Assembly (NCBI RefSeq): GCF_007676755.1
Contig: NZ_VEBK01000003.1
Coordinates: forward strand, 248,001 to 312,000
Origin: Bacillus sp. FJAT-22090
GTDB lineage: Bacteria; Bacillota; Bacilli; Bacillales_A; Planococcaceae
Reading direction: 5' to 3'
DNA: 64,000 nucleotides
The stretch's first letter is position 1; the number at the start of each line of letters is the position of its first letter. A program made the translations under genes and the position numbers. Below the pieces are notes generated by a model. That model was given only the letters and a program-made list of their open reading frames with translations. It made no database searches and was not told the DNA's origin. Of the stretch, positions 18,501 to 26,535 are shown piece after piece.

Positions 18501-18726
18501 TGCCCATCATTCTTCCCAAGGTCAGGAATATATTTATCACCAAGAAAAGAATATTCATATTCATTTATTTATAAGAAAGTTTTCAAAGATGTATGGTATG
18601 ACCCTTCCATTTATGTATTTAGGAGAAATTGATTATGTGAACAGTCATGGGGACAAGCCAATGAATATTATTTGGAAATTACATCAACCTGTACCCGAAG
18701 ACTTATATCATGATTTAATTAGATAA
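15571..18726 (+). CDS. PLD-like/DEAD helicase with DUF3427
   Basis: A 1051-residue multidomain protein. An N-terminal phospholipase-D-like domain carries HTKAYLF (His201, Lys203) followed by IGSSN, so it may be a nuclease. A superfamily 2 helicase follows with Walker A ATGTGKT (331-337), DEFHH (421-425), LTATPERMDG and the motif VI region QQLGRGLRK. The C-terminal part from about residue 700 corresponds to the DUF3427 region of this family. Such proteins are scattered and horizontally moved, and are suspected to act on foreign nucleic acids. The start is GTG preceded by GGGGTAGGGG. It overlaps the NUDIX gene tail to tail by 12 bases. Confidence 0.85.
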   Translation: MDTNSKGIIEEIYQTEKKYPDAKLVQKLSIDEYVETLTMHAANIIGNRLRNLADEDKFNEIFNLIDQVHDIAGQEVKEFSQPLSMITYSEGHSSSIPIKEDLFLTRVDVLYNDSHKIKNFFKTLSYEMKTADEIFFLVSFVRMSGAQLLTRELVELEKRNVPIKVLTTTYLNITETKAIRHLLKFKNVEVKILPLKNESFHTKAYLFKRNSKQNTVIIGSSNISHSALINGHELNVKIPHTQHMPAYEQTMDFFDKMWVHEKAVSPTEEFLTKYEQHQKAETALTPSFTYETNAPYLTDNGVQPNEMQKEALKNLVFTRKNGHTKGIIIAATGTGKTYLSAFDVQQFLPRRLLFIAHREELLDSAIKTFSNLFQDEFLCGKITGTSKEFDKRFIFSTIQSLTKDKTLTKFSEDEFDYIIIDEFHHAESPSYKKIIDYFNPKFLLGLTATPERMDGRNILDLCENNVIYEIRLRDALEANLLAPFHYFGVSDHTLDYNQVSVINGQYEEQSLVKALSTFTRVDLIINKIETYGFDGPSLHGLGFCVNIEHAKFMHEEFNRRGYVTECLTGDDSVEYRTDIIKRLEDPKDRLSIIFTVNIFNEGIDIPKINLMLFLRPTESSTVFIQQLGRGLRKVKTKEYVTILDFIGNYKKSFIIPLALSGQYNAKAFDADSLRVAVSHEFADVPGGSVVQLDPIAQREILERLENIRLNPKEVLKEMYLQFKHELGRSPELSDFLYTEEAPSLTFFLYNHKSWVSTKKYMKDLNLFDEWILSNHFRYEVVERIESMLPIKWPYEYAIIYLSKFKTEISVDDIVIWLAKRFDFEIKPNEHKTLILRAMDRLSNRYKKQTWIFGEIIEESFYMNTQITELFNNDIYFNYIKERLEYGLIDFRRTFRTELVLGSEKKLALYRNYTRNELMFIFEAKVPEGTWREGVSKVDNHYLLFINLNKSEDVEDHLLYKDFFQDPSTFHWQSQNKTAHHSSQGQEYIYHQEKNIHIHLFIRKFSKMYGMTLPFMYLGEIDYVNSHGDKPMNIIWKLHQPVPEDLYHDLIR

Positions 18727-19116
18727 TAACTTTTGTATTGCTGGTATATCTGCGGGTGCCCAATTAAGAGTGTTTAACTCTTTTCTAGGCACCCATTTTA
18801 GTTCAGCATGTTCTGTCACTGCAGGAGTTCCAGATACGATTTTGCACATAAATGTTTCAAGTCGAACAATAACTTCTTCATATTCATACAAAGTGTCTTC
18901 TACATGACTGGAAACCTCAATAGTGCACTTTAGCTCTTCAAGTATTTCTCTTTTTAGAGCTTCTTGCCTTGACTCCCCAGCTTCAATTTTACCACCAGGA
19001 AACTCCCAATAATTCGGTAGCGTCATCTCTGGGCCACGTAAAGCACATAAAATTTCATCATGCGCATTATTAATAATTGCTCCAACAACGTGTACTTTTT
19101 TTTTAATTTTAATCAC
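18715..19116 (-). CDS. NUDIX hydrolase, (d)NTP pyrophosphohydrolase-like
   Basis: A 133-residue MutT-like hydrolase. The Nudix box is intact: GGKIEAGESRQEAL then KREILEELKC, matching Gx5Ex7REUxEExGU with Leu for the last Gly. The C-terminal WVPRKELNTLNWAPADIPAI resembles CTP and oxidised-nucleotide pyrophosphohydrolases. It would clean nucleotide pools of damaged or unusual triphosphates. The start is uncertain: GTG at 19116 has only a weak site, and AGGTG overlapping that codon could instead serve a nearby non-standard start. It converges with the helicase gene and overlaps its 3' end, an arrangement that may be conserved. Confidence 0.8.
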   Translation of the reverse strand: MIKIKKKVHVVGAIINNAHDEILCALRGPEMTLPNYWEFPGGKIEAGESRQEALKREILEELKCTIEVSSHVEDTLYEYEEVIVRLETFMCKIVSGTPAVTEHAELKWVPRKELNTLNWAPADIPAIQKLLSN

Positions 19117-19277
19117 CTTTTCTCTAATAAATAGATTACTTCTATGATAACCCTATATTAAACTTGCTTGTTAGAAAAGTAATTTAAATTAACTTTTCTT
19201 CCCATATCCACTCAATTGAATCATATACCTCATATAATGCATCATGATAACCCCAACCAATGTACTAGGTACCCCCT

Positions 19278-19319
19278 CAAAAAAGAAACCTTGAAAGGCA
19301 CTTTGCCAATCAAGGTTTT
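19278..19319 (-). terminator. Terminator of the Imm30-like gene
   Basis: Perfect 9-bp stem (arms 19286-19294 and 19310-19318), with partial pairing inside the loop. Leftward it is followed by CTTTTTT. It starts four bases after the stop codon. Confidence 0.78.
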
Positions 19320-19322
19320 ACA

Positions 19323-19790
19323 TTACTTTATAAAATCTAATATTGAATTTACACTTTCTTCAAAACGACTTGGGTTCCTTTCTTTAATACTATTTAATTG
19401 AGACACAATATATTTCTGAATATCATTGTTTAATGTGGGAATGATTTCTTTATAAATATTCCTTAAGGGTTCATGATTTAATATCCTTTTGTGAAGTATT
19501 TTTAACCATTCCTTAGCATGAGGAAGCATTTTAGGAATAGAATTAGCTAACACTTTCAAAGAGATTTCAGAACTAACAATCTTATCATAAGACTCTATAG
19601 CATGAATTAATCCAAACATTACTTCATCATTTTCGGTTAAATCATCAAAGCCTTGACACAATAATTCTATATTATTGACATCCTCCATGTCTAAAATATT
19701 TTCTATAGATTTTTCAAATTTTTCTACTTCACTCTCATCTCTTAATAAACGATTATTTTTTAATTTGGTAAGTTCGACCAAAATGTCCAA
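19323..19790 (-). CDS. Imm30-like polymorphic-toxin immunity protein
   Basis: A 155-residue all-helical protein resembling the Imm30 immunity family. The characteristic stretch is GFDDLTENDEVMFGLIHAIE near residues 47-66. Immunity proteins of this kind neutralise a toxin encoded immediately upstream. The start is TTG, nine bases after GGAGG. Just upstream on the same strand (19815-19922) is a short frame with a sequence typical of the C-terminal end of such toxins but no intact toxin gene, so this looks like an orphan immunity gene. It could protect against toxins of related strains. Confidence 0.72.
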   Translation of the reverse strand: MDILVELTKLKNNRLLRDESEVEKFEKSIENILDMEDVNNIELLCQGFDDLTENDEVMFGLIHAIESYDKIVSSEISLKVLANSIPKMLPHAKEWLKILHKRILNHEPLRNIYKEIIPTLNNDIQKYIVSQLNSIKERNPSRFEESVNSILDFIK

Positions 19791-19814
19791 CTTTCCCCGC
19801 CTCCTTATTGCCTA

Positions 19815-19922
19815 TCAAAAATATTTGGGTACTTTGTTTTTCGCAACCTGTACAGCATAGCGATGTTGCGCTGTAGCCCATGTTGAAATAAATCTATATC
19901 CAACACTTTCATTAGCACTGCC
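19815..19922 (-). pseudogene. Remnant of a polymorphic toxin C-terminus
   Basis: A 35-codon open stretch bounded by stops and without a start codon of its own. It reads GSANESVGYRF, then ISTWATAQHRYAVQVAK, then NKVPKYF and stop. The segment GYRFISTWATAQxRY...VPKYF resembles, from memory, the extreme C-termini of LXG-type and related secreted toxins. It lies directly upstream of the Imm30-like gene, where the toxin gene is expected. A preceding frame starting at an ATG near 19989 ends after about 24 codons, so the gene is badly broken. Confidence 0.5.
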
Positions 19923-20190
19923 TCAATGAAATTTTAGTAATAGCTACTTTTGTTTGATTAAACAATAATACTCCATAGGTGAACATGCTTCTCTCCCTCT
20001 AGTAACCTATCAATAGTTATAATATTCCATTCTTATATATAGAAGTAAAGAAAGAAGATGTAATATTCACTAAAATGATAGTTAGGAAATAATATTCAAC
20101 AAATGGTTCATGACTCTTATACTAACCCAAAATTAAAAGGTGGTTATATAGCCCTTTAACTACAAAATTAGAATTCTTTTTGGAATTGCT
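19923..20190. other. Gap with decayed sequence
   Basis: No intact gene. A short leftward frame with ATG near 19989 behind GGGAGAG runs about 24 codons to a stop and may belong to the decayed toxin locus. Nothing else is recognisable. Confidence 0.4.
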
Positions 20191-20230
20191 TAAAAGCAGA
20201 TTGCGAATAAAAATTCTCCATCTGCTTTTA
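20191..20230. terminator. Hairpin downstream of SNF2 helicase gene
   Basis: Perfect 11-bp stem TAAAAGCAGAT/ATCTGCTTTTA (20191-20201 and 20220-20230). The T-run lies within the stem, so it could work in either direction. It is about 60 bases beyond the helicase stop. Confidence 0.5.
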
Positions 20231-20293
20231 TGCGTTTATAATGTATGATTTGCTACTCGCACCTTTATATTAAGGACCAGGGGTTATCTCCAC

Positions 20294-23200
20294 TCACTCA
20301 ATCATCAATATCTCTAGAATATCTTCCTCACTCATACCTGTCAGCACATCCTGCCCAGCATGAATGACCTCATCTATCAAACTCTGCTTCTTCTGCTGAA
20401 GTTCATTGATCTTTTCTTCAATTGTTCCTTTTGCCACCAAACGAATGACGTGTACTTCGTTTTGCTGGCCCATTCGGTGGGCACGGTCTGCTGCTTGCTG
20501 CTCGACAGCTGGATTCCACCAAAGATCATATAGTATGACTGTGTCCGCTCCCGTTAGATTCAAACCGGTACCACCAGCTTTTAACGATATGAGAAATAGA
20601 TCACCTTCCCCATCATTAAAACGATTACATAAAGTGACACGATCAGCAGGTGGGGTTTGCCCATCTAAGTAGAAATATGGTGTACCTTGACGAGTAAGTT
20701 GCCTTCTAATGATGCCAAGCATTTGGGTGAATTGCGAAAAAACAAGTACTCGTCTTCCCGATATTCGACATTCTTCTAGAATTTCCATCAATTGCTCGTA
20801 CTTAGCGGAGCTCCCTTTATATCCATCCACGAATAGACCGGGATGGCAGCATAGTTGTCGGAGTCGAGTTAGACCAGATAAAATTCTAATACGATTTTTT
20901 TGAAAGGTGTTTTTCGTTAAATGTTTTAATGTATCATGCTTTAGTTCTGCTAAATAAGCGGCATATAATTTTTTCTGCTCCACTTGTAACTCTGAGAATT
21001 GAATCGTTTCAACTTTATTTGGCAACTCTTTCAAAACATCTTTTTTCATGCGCCGTAAAATAAATGGGCGTACACGTTTTGCAATGTTTTCCCGCCTTAA
21101 CTCACTAAATGCCCTCCTATCTGGCAAGAGCCCAGGAAAAACAACGTAGAAAATAGACCAAAGTTCGTCCAATGAGTTCTCTATCGGAGTCCCAGTAAGA
21201 GCAAATCGGTATTCCGCTTGGATCATTTTCACTGATTTTGCGGTCTTCGTCATGGGGTTTTTAAATGCTTGCGCTTCATCCAAGAACAGTGTATGAAAAG
21301 ATTGATTACGATATAGGTCCGTATCCATTCGGAGTGACGGATAAGAAGTGATGAGTACATCCGCCCCCGAGTTTGTCTTCCATAGAAGACTTCTATCCGC
21401 TTTGTTCCCATCAATGATTTGAGCGTTTATATGCGGAGTGAATTTCTCCATCTCATTCTTCCAATTGTAGATAAGAGAGGCTGGAGATACGATCAATACT
21501 GGCAAATTTCGTTCTCGAACATCTGGGAGTACCGAATCGATAAAAGCGATACTCTGCAACGTTTTACCTAGACCCATATCATCCGCCAGAATTCCACCGA
21601 ATTTATATTTGGCCAGTAGCTTGAACCATCTGAAACCTACCTTTTGATAATCACGAAGTACAGACGCTAGTGGGATAGGAGCATCTAAATCCATGCTTTT
21701 AGGATTGTTTAAGTTTTTCATGAGCTTCGCAAAATTTTCACCTGGTTCTACTAAATCACCTTGATCCAGAGAATCGATTAATTGCATTCCACGAATTAAA
21801 GGAACTCGTATTTCTTCTCCTATATTATCGCTTGAGAGTCCCATGTCCTGGATGAAATCGGATAGTGCTAAAAATTCCGGTGTCTCTAGTGACACTAAAT
21901 TGCCATTTGGAATTCGGTAAAATTTTCTTTTTTCCTCTATGGAGGTCATTAGATTTTGGATTTCTTTTTCTGGAATTCCTTTAAGATCGAAACGGAATTC
22001 TAACCACTCCATCCTTTCTTTCACTTCTACCCTTATCTTAGGACCAGTATATCCTTTATGTACCCGTATCTTCACAGCCGTGGAAGCATAAACTTGAATC
22101 CATTTATCTAACCCTGCCAGAACATGGTACAAAAAATGATACTCCGCTTCCTCATCGTATAAGAAAAATCCACCATCCGTTTGTGTAAATCCATTTTCCT
22201 TTAGGGTACTTAGAATTTGAAGCTCCTTATTGCGCTGACGTCGCACCCCTGGGAAATGAGAAAAGGTTTGTTCCGTTTCTTCACAAGGATTAATAATGAG
22301 ATGTCCATAGTGGAACTCTACACCAGCAAGTAGCCGATGTTTCACTCGGTCAAGAAACAACTTGACCCGAAGTGGAGTTTCTCCCATTCTCTTCAAAACC
22401 GAGTCTGCCATATTTACATGTCCTAGCTTCATCAAGCCAGGTATGACCTTCTCCATAAAGTGGTCGATTTGGTTTTCTGAAATAACTAACCGATGTGATC
22501 CCGACTGATCCAACATTTCTTTCAAATCCGCTAAACGTTTGCAATCCTTAGGGGGTAGTTTAAACAGTTTCCCTTCCAGTAGTGCATAGTTATAAGCTGT
22601 TAAGACAATCACTTGCTCTAATCCATTCACATTCAAGAGATAGTTTGCAGTGTTTCCTTCCTCAAATTCAAAGCTTATAGGCAATGCTTGACCAAAACTG
22701 ATTCCATCGTAAAGCAATCCATTTTGCATAAACTTTACTGCCGGTGCTTTTGTTAGCAAAGGTAAGAGCTGTTCCCAATCAGAAGCAGAAATGAGCAATA
22801 AACCTTCTTGTAAGGCTACTTTACTTTTTACTTGCTGACTCTTTATAAGAAACTGAAGCACCTCATCTGTTTCTCTTGAAAAACTAAAAAGCTCTGGCGA
22901 ATACCACATACTGCGAGCATATTCAAAGTTTTCCCTTCTTTCTATCGCACTTAGAAACTTTGCAATATGTAAGATTGGCTTAAGCGAATGAAGACCTATT
23001 TCCATCTGAATTCCAAATGCATATTCCCCATCTCCTTGGAAAATAGGACGGCATATAAATTCGACATAAAGTGTCTGTCTTTCGTCAAAATGTAGTTGCT
23101 TGCCAGTAGGATGTAAAGATCTATTTTCAAATAAATCGAGCATTCTATCTGCCAAATGTTCATCTATACGCTGTTTCTCTTCGATGGCTAGAAGCACTGC

Positions 23201-23455
23201 AGCGATATGCTGGCAGTATGTTTTTATAAATTCTATCGGTGGACAGGTGCAGCTTGCATCGATTTTTCCGTCCATATTAGTTTTTATTATGACATGAAAA
23301 TCATCGCCAGCTTTCACATTGGCTTCGATAACCGAATTACCTGGTTGAAAGGAGTGAAGATTTACTTTTCCTGCTTGATGATAGGCTTTGCCCTTTTTAA
23401 AAGCGGTAACGCCACATATTTTTTTGATTTCTTTTTCATTCATCGAAAAGTTCAT
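20294..23455 (-). CDS. SNF2-family helicase with SWIM zinc finger
   Basis: A 1053-residue bacterial SWI2/SNF2 ATPase. An N-terminal SWIM finger is visible (CTCPPIEFIKTYCQH near residue 58-72). A long bacterial SNF2-associated region follows, then the ATPase core from about residue 600: DDMGLGKTLQS, DEAQAFKNP and LTGTPIENSLDELWS. The C-terminal helicase half has KAGGTGLNLTGAD and ADRAHRMGQ. These proteins move on double-stranded DNA, perhaps displacing RNA polymerase or other proteins. The start follows AAAGGA. It is transcribed alone, divergent from the MscS gene. Confidence 0.9.
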   Translation of the reverse strand: MNFSMNEKEIKKICGVTAFKKGKAYHQAGKVNLHSFQPGNSVIEANVKAGDDFHVIIKTNMDGKIDASCTCPPIEFIKTYCQHIAAVLLAIEEKQRIDEHLADRMLDLFENRSLHPTGKQLHFDERQTLYVEFICRPIFQGDGEYAFGIQMEIGLHSLKPILHIAKFLSAIERRENFEYARSMWYSPELFSFSRETDEVLQFLIKSQQVKSKVALQEGLLLISASDWEQLLPLLTKAPAVKFMQNGLLYDGISFGQALPISFEFEEGNTANYLLNVNGLEQVIVLTAYNYALLEGKLFKLPPKDCKRLADLKEMLDQSGSHRLVISENQIDHFMEKVIPGLMKLGHVNMADSVLKRMGETPLRVKLFLDRVKHRLLAGVEFHYGHLIINPCEETEQTFSHFPGVRRQRNKELQILSTLKENGFTQTDGGFFLYDEEAEYHFLYHVLAGLDKWIQVYASTAVKIRVHKGYTGPKIRVEVKERMEWLEFRFDLKGIPEKEIQNLMTSIEEKRKFYRIPNGNLVSLETPEFLALSDFIQDMGLSSDNIGEEIRVPLIRGMQLIDSLDQGDLVEPGENFAKLMKNLNNPKSMDLDAPIPLASVLRDYQKVGFRWFKLLAKYKFGGILADDMGLGKTLQSIAFIDSVLPDVRERNLPVLIVSPASLIYNWKNEMEKFTPHINAQIIDGNKADRSLLWKTNSGADVLITSYPSLRMDTDLYRNQSFHTLFLDEAQAFKNPMTKTAKSVKMIQAEYRFALTGTPIENSLDELWSIFYVVFPGLLPDRRAFSELRRENIAKRVRPFILRRMKKDVLKELPNKVETIQFSELQVEQKKLYAAYLAELKHDTLKHLTKNTFQKNRIRILSGLTRLRQLCCHPGLFVDGYKGSSAKYEQLMEILEECRISGRRVLVFSQFTQMLGIIRRQLTRQGTPYFYLDGQTPPADRVTLCNRFNDGEGDLFLISLKAGGTGLNLTGADTVILYDLWWNPAVEQQAADRAHRMGQQNEVHVIRLVAKGTIEEKINELQQKKQSLIDEVIHAGQDVLTGMSEEDILEILMIE

Positions 23456-23657
23456 CTTTTAGTCCTTTCTCGATTACTGCAAGGTATCTTTTTTTATCGT
23501 TCTAATTAGTTATATCTTAGCATGCTTCGTCGGGAAGTATTGTAGAAAGTGAAGGTCCATTTTTTCTGATATAATAGCAATTATCTCATTACACATGCTC
23601 CATATATGAGTTGCATACGATAAACCCAAAAATAATGCATACAATGAGGTGAAAAAT

Positions 23658-24890
23658 ATGGGTTATATTAGTAGCCTGCTTTTAAAATTTGGCGTAGATT
23701 CTACCTTAGCCCGATATCTGTCCATTCTTTTAATGGTTCTTTTAATAGTGATTATCTGTATTGTAGCTAATTTTATCACGAAAAAGGTAGTAATCAGGAT
23801 AATCACTAAAATTGTGAATAACTCCAAATTCCAATGGGATAATATGCTGTTGGAACGGAAAGTTTTTCATAAACTCTCACATATAGTTCCACCAATTATA
23901 ATTTACTACTTTGCTCCTACTTTTCCATCCTTTCAATATTTGATTGAAAAAGGGGCTGGCGCCTATTTAATAATTATGGGGTTAATCATTATTAATGGCT
24001 CCCTAAATGCAATGAACGATATTTATCAAACCTATGAAATATCTAAGACTAAACCTGTAAAAGGATATATTCAAGTAGTTAAAATTATGGTGATAACATT
24101 TGGAGTCATCATGACCATCGCGAATCTAATAGGGAAAAGCCCCCTGATTCTTCTAAGCGGAATTGGTGCTCTATCCGCCGTATTCATGTTGGTTTTTAGG
24201 GATTCTTTATTAGGCCTTGTTGCAGGGATTCAGTTGTCGACAAATGATATGGTGAAAGTTGGCGACTGGATTGAAATGCCTAAATATGGTGCAAACGGAG
24301 ACATTATTGATATCTCACTAAATACGGTAAAGGTCCAAAACTTCGATAAAACGATTACGATGATTCCAAGCTATGCTCTAATATCCGATTCTTTTATTAA
24401 TTGGCGAGGAATGCAAGCTTCTGGAGGGCGACGGATAAAGCGGTCGTTATTTATTGATACAAATAGTATTTCATTTTGTACGGAAGAGATGATTAGAGAT
24501 TTTAAAAATATCCATTATCTATCGGACTATATTATCTCAAAAGAACGGGAAATTGCAGCGTACAATACCAAAAACAACATTAATAGTAGCAATCCAGTGA
24601 ATGGAAGGGCTCTTACGAATATCGGTGTATTTAGGGCTTACATCAGCAATTACCTTCAGAATCATCCGGGGGTCAATCAAAAAATGGCTCTAATGGTTAG
24701 ACAGTTAGCACCTAGTGAACATGGGTTACCAATGGAAATATATGCATTTACAAATGATATAACATGGGACATATACGAATCAGTTCAATCCGATATCTTT
24801 GACCATCTTTTCGCTGTGGCTCCTAAGTTTGGCATACAATTATTCCAAAGCCCATCTGGAAATGATTTAAAAATATTTGCAGATACATGA
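23658..24890 (+). CDS. Mechanosensitive channel MscS family (YbdG-like)
   Basis: A 410-residue membrane protein of the MscS superfamily that opens on membrane tension to release solutes. Several membrane segments fill the first 170 residues. The conserved pore-to-beta region is seen in FRDSLLGLVAGIQLSTNDMV, VGDWIEM, ISLNTVKVQNFD and the following MIPSYALIS. The longer C-terminal domain is that of YbdG-type members. The start is ATG at 23658, because GAGGTG is 7 bases upstream; an upstream GTG at 23649 is inside that site. A strong terminator begins at its stop codon. Confidence 0.87.
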   Translation: MGYISSLLLKFGVDSTLARYLSILLMVLLIVIICIVANFITKKVVIRIITKIVNNSKFQWDNMLLERKVFHKLSHIVPPIIIYYFAPTFPSFQYLIEKGAGAYLIIMGLIIINGSLNAMNDIYQTYEISKTKPVKGYIQVVKIMVITFGVIMTIANLIGKSPLILLSGIGALSAVFMLVFRDSLLGLVAGIQLSTNDMVKVGDWIEMPKYGANGDIIDISLNTVKVQNFDKTITMIPSYALISDSFINWRGMQASGGRRIKRSLFIDTNSISFCTEEMIRDFKNIHYLSDYIISKEREIAAYNTKNNINSSNPVNGRALTNIGVFRAYISNYLQNHPGVNQKMALMVRQLAPSEHGLPMEIYAFTNDITWDIYESVQSDIFDHLFAVAPKFGIQLFQSPSGNDLKIFADT

Positions 24891-24933
24891 AGACGAGCTA
24901 GTACTGAAACAGTTAGTACTAGCTTGTCTTTTA
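24890..24933 (+). terminator. Terminator of the MscS gene
   Basis: A 16-bp stem with a single wobble position (24890-24905 and 24915-24930) followed by TTTT. It starts at the last base of the stop codon. Confidence 0.85.
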
Positions 24934-25020
24934 AACTTCATCGGTATTTTTTGCTACAGATTACAAAAAGACTCTTTTTAATGAGATTAGAAACTTTTTA
25001 TAATTTTTTTCAAAATTGAA

Positions 25021-25064
25021 GTATAAAAGTTAAATAGATTGACTATATTGTTAATAGATTACTA
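25021..25064 (+). promoter_or_regulatory. Conserved upstream element of small ORF A
   Basis: GTATAAAAGTTAAATAGATT plus the following 24 bases match the stretch before small ORF B (26473 on) at nearly every position, at almost the same distance to the ATG (65 and 63 bases). It probably contains the promoter. A GTATA then 17 bases then a TATATT-like layout is unlike a standard sigma-A promoter, and a sporulation sigma factor is possible but unproven. Confidence 0.5.
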
Positions 25065-25085
25065 GCCACAAAAGGAGGAACGAAA

Positions 25086-25172
25086 ATGATGAGTCCATTT
25101 GAGTTACCTGAGCAATTACCAGAAACATTAGAAGAAATGTTAATGTTACTATTACAAACAGTTACCGCATAG
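25086..25172 (+). CDS. Small ORF A, 28-residue LPEQLPET peptide
   Basis: A 28-codon ORF with an ideal AGGAGG site 7 bases upstream of ATG ATG. The product reads MMSPFELPEQLPETLEEM followed by LMLLLQTVTA. It is acidic in the middle and strongly hydrophobic at the end, so it could be an amphipathic membrane peptide. A paralogue with the same length and the same LPEQLPETxEEL core is encoded at 26536-26622 on the other side of the stress gene. Conservation of the reading frame, the ribosome site and the region after the stop argues that it is translated. No function is known to me. Confidence 0.62.
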   Translation: MMSPFELPEQLPETLEEMLMLLLQTVTA

Positions 25173-25212
25173 GAGAGATTTTAGATTATAAACATTACTT
25201 TGGAACATAGAA

Positions 25213-25246
25213 AAGTAGATACTTCTAGTAGTAGGAGTATCTACTT
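25213..25246 (+). terminator. Hairpin after small ORF A
   Basis: A 14-bp stem with one wobble (25213-25226 and 25233-25246) and a TTATTTATCTT tail. It lies 40 bases after the stop of ORF A. An equivalent hairpin with compensating base changes follows ORF B. Confidence 0.72.
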
Positions 25247-25376
25247 ATTTATCTTATTACATATCTATATTCAATCAAGTTAGATTTCCCCCTTAACCCC
25301 CCATTCTCAAACGTTTTCACCAATTAGCCATTCTCTATTCTTCACCTAAAGTCTTGCCATCCCTCTTTCATTTTTT

Positions 25377-25402
25377 GTTTCATCCTAAAAGTGATTGGGT
25401 AT
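25377..25402 (+). promoter_or_regulatory. Sigma-B-type promoter of the stress gene
   Basis: GTTTCA, 14 bases, GGGTAT closely matches the general-stress sigma-B consensus (GTTTaa-N12..15-GGGtAT). It lies about 50 bases before the start of a YflT/YsnF-type stress gene, a class known to be sigma-B controlled. Confidence 0.75.
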
Positions 25403-25453
25403 TTTATTAATCAAGCAAGATAGTAAATCTAAAATAATAGGAGGAAGAACATA

Positions 25454-26341
25454 ATGGCAGATAAAAAATATGTTGGATCATTCAGAACGGAACAGGAAGT
25501 ATTGAACAAGATTAAAGAGTTGAAAAGTGAAGGTTATGTTGAAAATGATATTTACGTAGTTACTAATGACAAGGATTCCTTATCGATTGTTCGAGGTCAG
25601 ACAGATGTGGATCTTGTTGCAGCTGATGGAAATTGGTTAGACAAGTTCATTGCTTTTATGAGTGGGGATGAACCTGTACGTGCGGCATTTCACGACATGG
25701 GTTTCAATGACGTAGAATCCCAGCGCTACTACAATGAGGTAAAAGACGGCTCCATCCTCCTTTATGTAGATAAAGATTATGGAACTATTTACGATAACAA
25801 ACAGATTGATTTAGGTACTGGTTACACGGGTGCAAATATTGAGACATCCGATACCGCTTTCGTTGGGGATAAAACACAGGAAGAAAGTTTACGTCTTCAT
25901 GAGGAGCGATTATCCATTGATAAAGAACGCCAACAAGCAGGGGAAGTGAACGTCGATAAATATGTTGTAGAAGAGGAAGAAATTGTGGAAGTCCCTGTTG
26001 AACGGGAAGAAGTATATATCGAAAGACGTGCTGTCGATGCAGAGACCGCAGCTGGAGAAGTGTTTGATGATGGAGAGAATATTCATATTCCCGTTATGGA
26101 AGAACGTGTAGAGGTAACAAAACGACCTGTCGTAAGCGAGGAAATCGTTGTAGGCAAGAAAAAAGTGAAAGATACGGAAACGGTTAGTGAGACTGTTCGT
26201 CGTGAACAAGCAGATATTCACCGTACAGATGGAATTTCAAATGTTTCTGATGCGACTCTAGAGAATAGCGCTTTGGATAATGACCCTTTAGAGGAAAATA
26301 CATTAGGCCAGGACCGATTAGATAAACGCAATAAATTTTAA
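25454..26341 (+). CDS. General stress protein, YflT plus DUF2382 (YsnF-like)
   Basis: A 295-residue soluble protein. Residues 1-95 form a YflT-like general stress domain (KKYVGSFRTEQEVLNKI, DIYVVTNDKD). Residues about 140-265 form a DUF2382/YsnF domain with the repeated pattern seen in LRLHEERLSIDKER, VEVPVEREEVYIERR and EERVEVTKRPVVSEE. Both parts are found in sigma-B-dependent stress proteins of unknown biochemical role. The ribosome site is AGGAGG and a sigma-B-type promoter lies upstream. The gene is flanked on both sides by duplicated small ORF modules. Confidence 0.85.
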   Translation: MADKKYVGSFRTEQEVLNKIKELKSEGYVENDIYVVTNDKDSLSIVRGQTDVDLVAADGNWLDKFIAFMSGDEPVRAAFHDMGFNDVESQRYYNEVKDGSILLYVDKDYGTIYDNKQIDLGTGYTGANIETSDTAFVGDKTQEESLRLHEERLSIDKERQQAGEVNVDKYVVEEEEIVEVPVEREEVYIERRAVDAETAAGEVFDDGENIHIPVMEERVEVTKRPVVSEEIVVGKKKVKDTETVSETVRREQADIHRTDGISNVSDATLENSALDNDPLEENTLGQDRLDKRNKF

Positions 26342-26372
26342 GGAATATCCATAGATAAACCGATGATAATTG

Positions 26373-26402
26373 TCCCAACCATTTTCAATGGTTGGGATTT
26401 TT
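26373..26402 (+). terminator. Terminator of the stress gene
   Basis: Perfect 11-bp stem TCCCAACCATT/AATGGTTGGGA with a 3-base loop, followed by TTTTT. Confidence 0.88.
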
Positions 26403-26472
26403 GCATGAATAGAATTCTGAATCTCTTAAAACTTGTTAATCTCACTTTTTAAAAATTTTCTTCTCTTTTTAG

Positions 26473-26515
26473 GTATAAAAGATAAATAGATTGCTTATAT
26501 TGTTAATAGAATAAG
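26473..26515 (+). promoter_or_regulatory. Conserved upstream element of small ORF B
   Basis: GTATAAAAGATAAATAGATT and the following TATATTGTTAATAGA repeat the element before small ORF A. Only scattered bases differ, although the surrounding sequence has diverged. This points to a preserved promoter or leader. Confidence 0.5.
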
Positions 26516-26535
26516 AGAATGAGGGAGGAAGAGAG

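Noticed and set aside
19216-19401. 61-codon ORF opposite the Imm30-like gene
   Set aside because: It crosses the terminator at 19278-19319 and the coding region of the immunity gene on the other strand.
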